Assembly: GCA_017880825.1 (NCBI GenBank)
Contig: JADGRN010000069.1
Coordinates: 1 to 7,409, forward strand
Reading direction: 5' to 3'
Length of the DNA: 7,409 nt
Origin: Methylophilaceae bacterium
GTDB lineage: Bacteria > Pseudomonadota > Gammaproteobacteria > Burkholderiales > Methylophilaceae
The notes under the pieces are model-generated. The model worked only from the letters and a program-made list of their open reading frames with translations. It searched no databases and was not told the origin of the DNA. A program made the position numbers and the translations under genes. Position 1 is the first letter of the stretch; the number at the start of each line of letters is the position of its first letter. Shown here piece by piece: positions 1 to 5,956 of this stretch.

Positions 1-350
1 GAATACAGCGCGTCTTTCATCTCGCTGACCAAATCGGAAAGCGCGCGCATCAGCAACACTGAGGTCTTGACCTGGCGGCTAAGTAGCTTGCACAGATGTT
101 CCGCTACTGGTTTAAGACTGTCCTTGTCATCATAACGACCCTCGGTTGGCCCTTCCTTGGGACGCCCTAGGTGCGACATCAACATAACTTTTGCGCCTGC
201 ATCCATGGCATATTTGATTGTCGGCAACGCGGCCCGGATGCGCGTATCGTCGGCCACGCTACCATCCTCATTCTGCGGCACATTGAGGTCTTGACGGATC
301 AGGACACGTTTACCCTTGAGATCCAGATCGGTCATTTTGATAACGGACAT
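1..350 (-). CDS. pgk: Phosphoglycerate kinase, N-terminal part (cut by window edge)
   Basis: Phosphoglycerate kinase interconverts 1,3-bisphosphoglycerate plus ADP and 3-phosphoglycerate plus ATP in the cytosol (glycolysis, gluconeogenesis, Calvin cycle). The frame is open from an ATG at 350 to the window edge (116 codons). It starts [20 protein letters not shown] and carries the N-domain substrate-binding signatures: D21-L-N23 in RQDLNVP, R37 in DDTRIRA, and H60-L-G-R63 in SHLGRP. The ATG at 350 is preferred over the in-frame ATG at 335 because AAGGAAA sits 4 nt upstream of it. The gene starts 30 nt after the gap stop codon, so the two are very probably co-transcribed. Residues 95-116 (from TSVLL onward) do not resemble the stretch I recall in other proteobacterial Pgk proteins, although the frame stays open. 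The catalytic C-domain lies outside the window. Confidence 0.95.
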   Translation of the reverse strand, partial: MSVIKMTDLDLKGKRVLIRQDLNVPQNEDGSVADDTRIRAALPTIKYAMDAGAKVMLMSHLGRPKEGPTEGRYDDKDSLKPVAEHLCKLLSRQVKTSVLLMRALSDLVSEMKDALY

Positions 351-380
351 GATTTTCCTTTGAGCTATTCAGTCACAAGA

Positions 381-1397
<1,017 letters not shown>

Positions 1398-1407
1398 TCA
1401 ACCCCAC

Positions 1408-1439
1408 AAAAAATAAGGCACCTGCAAGAGGCGCCTTAT
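1408..1439 (-). terminator. Intrinsic terminator or attenuator between tkt and gap
   Basis: Read on the minus strand, the arms ATAAGGCGCCT and AGGTGCCTTAT form an 11-bp stem with one G-U pair around a 5-nt loop, followed at once by a run of T (plus-strand A run 1408-1412). The T run exists only for minus-strand transcription, so it would stop transcripts leaving tkt. It begins 24 nt past the tkt stop codon and ends 25 nt before the gap ATG. I see no convincing sigma-70 promoter between the hairpin and gap, so gap must be reached by read-through or by a promoter inside tkt. Confidence 0.85.
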
Positions 1440-1463
1440 CCGCTTCGTTTTACATCAGATCAC

Positions 1464-3452
1464 TCACCGCACAGATTTGACGGTGTTCACCACATTTTCC
1501 ACCGTAAAGCCGAAGTGCTTCATCAACACGCCGCCAGGAGCGGATTCGCCGAACGTATCGATACCGACTGCTGCGCCGTCGAGACCGATGTATTTACGCC
1601 AGAAATCGGTCACGCCGGCTTCGATGGAAACGCGCTTCACACCCGGCGTCAGTACGCTGTCGCGGTATGCCTTGTCTTGACGGTCATAGACGTTGGTCGA
1701 TGGCATGGAAACTACGCGCGTTTTGGTACCAGCGGCATTCAGTTCAGCCGCGGCCTTGATCGCCAGATCGATCTCGGAGCCGGTTGCGATCAGAATCACG
1801 TCGGCCTTGCCTGCTACATCAGACAGCACATAACCGCCCTTGCGGATGGCGGCGATCTGCGCGTCGTCGCGCTTGGTGAACGAAGTATTCTGGCGGCTCA
1901 GCACCAGGCTGGTTGGGTTCTTGGCGCTTTCAACGGCAACCACCCAGGCCACAGCAGTTTCGGTAGAGTCGGCCGGACGCCATACGTCCATATTCGGAAT
2001 GTAGCGCAGCCCGGAGGTGGTTTCGACCGGTTGATGGGTAGGACCGTCTTCGCCCTGGCCGATCGAATCGTGGCTCAGCACATAGATCACGCGCTGTTTC
2101 ATCAGCGCCGCCATGCGCATGCCGTTACGCATGTAGTCGGAGAACTGATGGAAAGTGCCACCGAACGGCAGGATGCCACCATGCAGCGCCATACCGTTCA
2201 TGATTGTGGCCATACCGAATTCACGCACACCGTAGGAGATGTAGTTGCCTGGTTCCTTGCCGCTCACGTGCTTGAAGCCCGGATAACTGGTGAGGTTGGA
2301 ACCGGTCAGGTCGGCAGAACCGCCGACGAATTCTGGCAATATTGGCGCCAGTGCTGCAATCGCGTTTTGTGATGCCTTGCGCGTAGCGATGACTTCGCCC
2401 TTCTCGTTGGTCGCTTTGATTATGGCATCGGTGGCCGCCTTCCAGTTGGCTGGCAGTTCACCCGCCATGCGGCGCTTGAATTCAGCAGCTTCTGCCGGAT
2501 AAGCGGCAGCGTAGGCTGCGAACTTGGCATTCCAGTCGCTTTCGAGCTTGGCGCCCTTGGCTTTGCCATCCCAACCAGCGTAAATATCAGCAGGAATTTC
2601 AAACGGTGGATATTTCCAGCCGATGGCTTCGCGCGTGGCGGCCACTTCGGCTTCACCCAGTGCAGAGCCGTGGCAATCATGGCTGCCGGACTTGTTGGGC
2701 GAACCCTTGCCGATGATGGTCTTGCAGCAGATCAGGCTTGGCTTGTCGGTGACTTTCTTGGCGGCTTCGACAGCAGCATTCACGGCGTCAGAATTGTGAC
2801 CATCAACATTGGCAATCACGTGCCAGCCGTAGGCCTCAAAGCGCTTGGCAGTGTCGTCGGTGTACCAGCCTTCGATGTGACCGTCGATGGAGATGCCATT
2901 GTCATCCCAGAACGCGATCAGCTTGCTCAGGCCCCAAGTTCCGGCCAGTGCACAGGATTCGTGGGAAACGCCTTCCATCATGCAGCCGTCGCCGAGGAAG
3001 CAGTAGGTGTAGTGGTTGACGATGTCATGGCCGGGCTTGTTGAACTGGGTGGCCATGAGTTTTTCCGCCATGGCAAAACCAACGGCGTTGCTGATACCCT
3101 GACCAAGCGGGCCGGTGGTGGTTTCTATGCCCGGTGCATAGCCATACTCAGGGTGGCCGGGGCACTTGGAATGCAATTGACGAAAGGTCCTGATTTCATC
3201 CATGGGCAAATCGTAGCCGGTCAGATGCAGCAAGGAGTAAAGCAACATGGAACCGTGGCCGTTGGAAAGAATGAAGCGGTCGCGGTCAGCCCATTTGGGG
3301 TTCGTCGGATTATGGCGCAGATGGTGGTTCCACAATACTTCTGCAATTTCTGCCATGCCCATAGGCGCACCCGGGTGACCGGAATTGGCTTTTTGAACTG
3401 CATCCATCGCCAGTGCGCGGATGGCGTTTGCTAAGTCTTTACGAGTTGCCAT
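1464..3452 (-). CDS. tkt: Transketolase
   Basis: This thiamine-diphosphate enzyme transfers two-carbon ketol units between sugar phosphates in the non-oxidative pentose phosphate pathway and the Calvin cycle. The protein has 662 residues (E. coli TktA has 663) and starts [20 protein letters not shown]. Conserved active-site residues fall at the E. coli positions: His26 (SGHPGAP), His66 (NGHGSM), His100, the ThDP/metal motif GDG 154-156 to Asn185, His261, Asp381, the cofactor-activating Glu411 (VREFGM), His461, His473 (GEDGPTHQP) and Arg520. An in-frame ATG at 3470 would add six residues, but it lacks a ribosome binding site and overlaps the AGGGAGA that serves the ATG at 3452, so the shorter start is chosen. 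The gene heads the tkt-gap-pgk cluster, with a terminator-like hairpin after it and a 230-nt upstream region that probably carries its promoter. Confidence 0.97.
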   Translation of the reverse strand: MATRKDLANAIRALAMDAVQKANSGHPGAPMGMAEIAEVLWNHHLRHNPTNPKWADRDRFILSNGHGSMLLYSLLHLTGYDLPMDEIRTFRQLHSKCPGHPEYGYAPGIETTTGPLGQGISNAVGFAMAEKLMATQFNKPGHDIVNHYTYCFLGDGCMMEGVSHESCALAGTWGLSKLIAFWDDNGISIDGHIEGWYTDDTAKRFEAYGWHVIANVDGHNSDAVNAAVEAAKKVTDKPSLICCKTIIGKGSPNKSGSHDCHGSALGEAEVAATREAIGWKYPPFEIPADIYAGWDGKAKGAKLESDWNAKFAAYAAAYPAEAAEFKRRMAGELPANWKAATDAIIKATNEKGEVIATRKASQNAIAALAPILPEFVGGSADLTGSNLTSYPGFKHVSGKEPGNYISYGVREFGMATIMNGMALHGGILPFGGTFHQFSDYMRNGMRMAALMKQRVIYVLSHDSIGQGEDGPTHQPVETTSGLRYIPNMDVWRPADSTETAVAWVVAVESAKNPTSLVLSRQNTSFTKRDDAQIAAIRKGGYVLSDVAGKADVILIATGSEIDLAIKAAAELNAAGTKTRVVSMPSTNVYDRQDKAYRDSVLTPGVKRVSIEAGVTDFWRKYIGLDGAAVGIDTFGESAPGGVLMKHFGFTVENVVNTVKSVR

Positions 3453-3458
3453 GTTCAA

Positions 3459-3465
3459 TCTCCCT
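3459..3465 (-). promoter_or_regulatory. Ribosome binding site that fixes the tkt start
   Basis: On the minus strand AGGGAGA lies 6 nt before the ATG at 3452. The alternative in-frame ATG at 3470 lies just upstream of this site and has no purine-rich site of its own, so the 662-residue product is favoured. Confidence 0.8.
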
Positions 3466-3572
3466 ATCATTTCAAAGCGTCGTTAAAGCGAAAAAGGCGC
3501 CGTACCCACCTATTTAGGACGAGGCGAGCCGAGGCCTGAACTCAAAATTTTCCAAAGATTTTTTCAGGAATC

Positions 3573-3624
3573 TCCCTTAATTACAGAATCTTATTGCTTT
3601 TATATTGCGTATTTTATTAAGGGA
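3573..3624. repeat. Spaced 9-bp perfect inverted repeat upstream of tkt
   Basis: TCCCTTAAT (3573-3581) and its exact reverse complement ATTAAGGGA (3616-3624) have centres 43 bp apart, about four helical turns. The right arm is also part of ATTAA-N7-TTAAT (3616-3632), a shape compatible with LysR-type (T-N11-A) sites. The stretch between the arms is AT-rich. It could be an operator pair for a regulator of the carbon-metabolism cluster. The identity of any regulator is not visible here. Confidence 0.5.
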
Positions 3625-3626
3625 AA
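3599..3626 (-). promoter_or_regulatory. Candidate sigma-70 promoter for tkt (weak)
   Basis: On the minus strand a TATAAA box (3604-3599) lies 16 nt downstream of TTTCCC (3626-3621), which matches TTGACA at only three positions. The start of transcription would be near 3592, leaving a leader of about 140 nt. The weak -35 box overlaps the right arm of the inverted repeat, which would suit an activator-dependent or repressed promoter. The rest of the 3453-3682 region is AT-rich, and I see no other element or small gene there. Confidence 0.3.
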
Positions 3627-3682
3627 GTTAATCAATTATTGCTCAGTTACCGATTTTGGACAATACCACACTCCGCGCAAAA

Positions 3683-4489
3683 TCAGCCGCATCGCGCCAA
3701 CCACGCACTCCACTCGGTAAATAAATCAGTTTCCCGCGCAGCAATTACCGATTTTTGCCAGTGATCGCCCGCCCAAAAATCCTCGCTGGTCAGCGTGCGC
3801 ATATGCCCACCGGCTTCCTGCAAGATTAAACAGGCCGCAGCGTAATCCCACAGTTTCTGGCTGCCATGCAGATAGAGGTCAAAGCGTCCGGCGGCCAGAT
3901 AACACCAATCCAGCACCGAAGAACCATAATTGCGCTGTGAATGAAATGGCGGATTGACTGCCAGCGTGAGTGCCAAATTTTTAGGCAGACGTTTGAAATC
4001 AATTTCGGCAATGGCTTGTTTCAACCCTATAACACCATTCAGCAAAGGCAGCTTGGCCTTGTTAACGCTATCGCTATCCAGATACGCGCCCTTACCTGCC
4101 TCAGCGTAAAACATTTCATGCGTGGCCGGCGCATACGCCACTGCCAACAGCGGACGGCCATGCTGCATATAGGCTACCGAGATGGCGAAGTGTGGCAAGC
4201 CATTGACAAAATTGGAGGTACCATCAATCGGGTCTACGCACCACAGGCCGTTGGCGCCGGCATCCCAGCTTTTGTGCTGCTGTTCAGCAGTCATTTCCTC
4301 GCCCACCAGCGGGCAATCGATAATCGCTTTAAGACCAAGCTCCAGCGCCGCCTGTGCCGCCAGATCGGCCTCGGTTAGTACGCTGCCGTCGTCCTTGTGT
4401 TGCCGAGCCACTTTTAAAAAGTACGGCATCACCACGTTGTCGCCGACATCGCGGACCAGATTGAGAACCTGCTGCAGCCTGCTATTCAT
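3683..4489 (-). CDS. Inositol monophosphatase family phosphatase
   Basis: This is a member of the metal-dependent, lithium-sensitive phosphatase superfamily (inositol monophosphatase, SuhB, CysQ, some fructose-1,6-bisphosphatases). It has 268 residues, a normal length. Metal and catalytic motifs are intact: T39-E-A-D42, G63-E-E65, the signature D86-P-I-D-G-T91 followed by SNFVNGLPHFAIS, the R186..GSS..D194 region, and the second signature W214-D215 running into EAGG (225-228). The middle part (about 132-175) diverges from SuhB as I recall it, so the substrate (inositol phosphate, histidinol phosphate, a sugar bisphosphate or PAP) cannot be fixed. The ATG at 4489 has only a weak purine-rich site upstream. 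It starts 15 nt after the peroxiredoxin-like gene ends, so both probably share one transcript. No strong terminator follows it before tkt, so read-through toward tkt is possible. Confidence 0.9.
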   Translation of the reverse strand: MNSRLQQVLNLVRDVGDNVVMPYFLKVARQHKDDGSVLTEADLAAQAALELGLKAIIDCPLVGEEMTAEQQHKSWDAGANGLWCVDPIDGTSNFVNGLPHFAISVAYMQHGRPLLAVAYAPATHEMFYAEAGKGAYLDSDSVNKAKLPLLNGVIGLKQAIAEIDFKRLPKNLALTLAVNPPFHSQRNYGSSVLDWCYLAAGRFDLYLHGSQKLWDYAAACLILQEAGGHMRTLTSEDFWAGDHWQKSVIAARETDLFTEWSAWLARCG

Positions 4490-4504
4490 GCATCTCTGCC
4501 AAAT

Positions 4505-5065
4505 TTACGCCTCAGACTTCCATTTGATTGAACAGCCTATGCTAGACACCTGCTGGCGCGGACCCTGCCCAGTCTCGGCTATCAGTTTCATGGCGTTAAA
4601 CAATTCACGCGGATTGTCCGCCGGCGGTTCATTACGTCCTGCAGCATCAAAACGTCCGCGGTATTGCAGTTCCATATTGGCGTTAAAGCCAAAAAAATCC
4701 GGCGTACAAACTGCATCGTAAGCTCTCGCCACTTCTTGCGTTTCATCCAGCACATAGGGGAAAGAAAAATTAAACTCGGCAGAGACCTCTTTCATGCGCT
4801 CAAAACAGTCATCCGGATAATTGATGACGTCATTGGACTGAATGGCGATGGTATTGATGCCCAGCGCCTTAAGCTCGCGTACATCATGCGTCAGCCTGGT
4901 TCTGATGGCCTTTACGTAAGGACAATGGTTGCAAATAAACATGACCAATGTAGCTTTAGACCCTCTAATATCAGCTAAAGTCCATGTTTTACCATCGACA
5001 CCGGGCAGCTTGAAACCCGGCGCTTTCCAGCCAAAATCGCATACGGGCGGATTGAGACTTGCCAT
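4505..5065 (-). CDS. Thioredoxin-fold peroxiredoxin-like protein (AhpC/TSA type)
   Basis: This is a 186-residue cytosolic thioredoxin-fold protein; I see no signal peptide. After an N-terminal strand typical of AhpC/TSA proteins (APGFKLPGVDGKTWTLADI, residues 15-33), the first strand leads into FICNHCPYVKA, which places a C45-N-H-C48 redox pair where peroxiredoxins have their peroxidatic cysteine. A cis-proline motif is C120-T-P-D-F-F, and a third conserved cysteine lies at 178 in SSIGCSIKW close to the C-terminus. This combination marks the widespread 'thioredoxin family protein' group (PRX-like), whose physiological substrate is not well defined; a thiol peroxidase or disulfide reductase role is likely. 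The start at 5065 is well supported by GAAGGAG 8 nt upstream. It is the first gene of a pair with the phosphatase and is divergent from rsmE. Confidence 0.9.
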   Translation of the reverse strand: MASLNPPVCDFGWKAPGFKLPGVDGKTWTLADIRGSKATLVMFICNHCPYVKAIRTRLTHDVRELKALGINTIAIQSNDVINYPDDCFERMKEVSAEFNFSFPYVLDETQEVARAYDAVCTPDFFGFNANMELQYRGRFDAAGRNEPPADNPRELFNAMKLIAETGQGPRQQVSSIGCSIKWKSEA

Positions 5066-5097
5066 GTTGATTACTCCTTCAATTAAAATCAGTTGTC

Positions 5098-5124
5098 ATT
5101 TTAACATCTAGAACCTTATGTCCA
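5098..5124 (-). promoter_or_regulatory. Candidate promoter for the peroxiredoxin-like gene (weak)
   Basis: On the minus strand TGTTAAAAT (5106-5098) gives an extended -10 with five of six box matches, and TGGACA (5124-5119) matches five of six of TTGACA. The spacing is 15 nt, shorter than ideal, and the -35 box lies inside the first codons of rsmE. It fits the short 52-bp divergent gap, but motif matching is the only support. Confidence 0.3.
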
Positions 5125-5855
5125 CGCCACGCTTCTACTATCAGGCAAAACTTGCACCGGGTGCTATCGTCACCCTGCCTGAGAATGCTGCCATTCATGC
5201 CAGTCGAGCACTACGTTTGCAAGTCGGCGATGCCGCGATTCTGTTCAACGGCGATGGCAATGACTACGGCTGTGAACTGCTATCCATCAAGAAAAATACG
5301 GTCATCGCCAAGGTCAAAACGCTTAGCCGGGTAGACAACGAATCGCCACTGAAGGTTACGCTAGCGCAGGCCATCTCCAGCGGCGACCGCATGGATTTTA
5401 CCATCCAAAAAGCGGTCGAAATGGGCGTCAGCGTTATCCAGCCCATCGCCAGCCAGCGCAGCGTGGTCAAGCTATCCGGTGAACGTGCCGACAAGCGCCG
5501 CGAGCACTGGCAAAATGTTGTCATCTCAACCTGCGAGCAATCGGGGCGTGCTTTGGTGCCAGAGGTTAATGCGCCGCTTACCTTAGCTAATTGGCTGGGC
5601 ACTGCACCCGCATTCTCCGCGCGCATCATGCTCTCACCCACCGCCGCATTAACGCTCCAGGAACTACCTATTCCCCAAGGCGAAATCTGCCTGCTGATAG
5701 GCGCAGAAGGGGGCCTGACGCCGGAGGAAATAGATTTGTCTACCAGACAGAACTTCATTCCAGTGCGGCTTGGCAAGCGTATCCTGCGCACCGAAACCGC
5801 TGCGCTGGCGGCGCTGGCGGCGATACAAACCTTATGGGGCGATTTCAATATCTAG
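5118..5855 (+). CDS. rsmE: 16S rRNA (uracil-1498-N3)-methyltransferase
   Basis: RsmE methylates N3 of U1498 in helix 44 of 16S rRNA, using S-adenosylmethionine and acting on the assembled 30S subunit. The 245-residue protein has the family length and layout. An N-terminal PUA-like RNA-binding part (about 1-70) contains HASRALRLQVGD and FNGDGNDY. A SPOUT/trefoil-knot methyltransferase domain (about 75-243) contains DRMDFTIQKAVEMGV, the serine-rich QPIASQRSVVK region, STCEQSGR (137-144), the SAM-binding loop IGAEGGLTPEE (194-204) and the knot motif LGKRILRTETA (218-228). The loop reads GAEGG where GPEGG is usual. The ATG at 5118 matches the family N-terminus, but the ribosome binding site is poor (AGAA). 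It is divergent from the peroxiredoxin-like gene and lies 101 nt upstream of the HTH-ArgA gene on the same strand. Confidence 0.95.
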   Translation: MSTPRFYYQAKLAPGAIVTLPENAAIHASRALRLQVGDAAILFNGDGNDYGCELLSIKKNTVIAKVKTLSRVDNESPLKVTLAQAISSGDRMDFTIQKAVEMGVSVIQPIASQRSVVKLSGERADKRREHWQNVVISTCEQSGRALVPEVNAPLTLANWLGTAPAFSARIMLSPTAALTLQELPIPQGEICLLIGAEGGLTPEEIDLSTRQNFIPVRLGKRILRTETAALAALAAIQTLWGDFNI

Positions 5856-5887
5856 CCCAAATATCTGGGTCAAAGCCAACTCATATA

Positions 5888-5915
5888 TTGCGACATACAT
5901 AAATTTATGTATAAT
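5888..5915 (+). promoter_or_regulatory. Promoter of the HTH-argA gene
   Basis: A perfect TATAAT box (5910-5915) lies 16 nt after TTGCGA (5888-5893), which matches the -35 consensus at four of six positions. Transcription would start near 5922, giving a leader of about 35 nt that includes the ribosome binding site TGGAG (5947-5951). The 18-bp palindrome fills nearly all of the spacer and overlaps the first bases of the -10 box. This is a placement typical of repressor operators. Confidence 0.65.
5895..5912. promoter_or_regulatory. Perfect 18-bp palindrome, probable operator
   Basis: The sequence ATACATAAATTTATGTAT equals its own reverse complement over all 18 bases. It lies between the -35 and -10 boxes of the HTH-argA promoter. 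Two-fold symmetric sites of this size suit dimeric XRE/Cro-type repressors, and the gene just downstream encodes such a domain at its N-terminus, so autoregulation is the simplest reading. It is not followed by a T run and is too AT-rich to be a convincing terminator for rsmE. Confidence 0.7.
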
Positions 5916-5937
5916 AATGCGTATTATGCATATTATT
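5913..5937. repeat. Second, imperfect palindrome over the predicted start site
   Basis: ATGCGTATTATGCAT (5917-5931) is palindromic except for one mismatched pair, and it is flanked by the outer inverted arms AATAAT (5913-5918) and ATTATT (5932-5937). Its centre (5924) is about 20 bp, or two helical turns, from the centre of the perfect palindrome. The element TTATG(T/C)AT occurs in both. It may be a second operator. Half-site spacing differs between the two palindromes, so they are not simple copies. Confidence 0.45.
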
Positions 5938-5956
5938 GGATGGCTCTGGAGCACCC

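Noticed and set aside
2670..3434. 254-codon open frame on the plus strand opposite tkt
   Set aside because: It is a shadow of the N-terminal half of transketolase with no ribosome binding site or family motif.
3453..3470. Longer tkt start at the ATG at 3470
   Set aside because: No ribosome binding site precedes it, it lies just upstream of the AGGGAGA that serves the ATG at 3452, and family members begin at the equivalent of MATRKDLAN.
3491..3535. GGCGCC palindrome next to an A/T run and the CGAGGC repeats 10 bp apart upstream of tkt
   Set aside because: The palindrome has no loop and the repeats are only 6 bp; neither forms a stable hairpin or known site.
5264..5848. 194-codon open frame on the minus strand opposite rsmE
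   Set aside because: It is Ser/Arg-rich shadow sequence of a clearly identified methyltransferase gene.
5855..5871. Possible rsmE terminator (CCCA/TGGG arms)
   Set aside because: The stem is only 4-5 bp with a 6-nt loop and no T run follows, so it is too weak to call.
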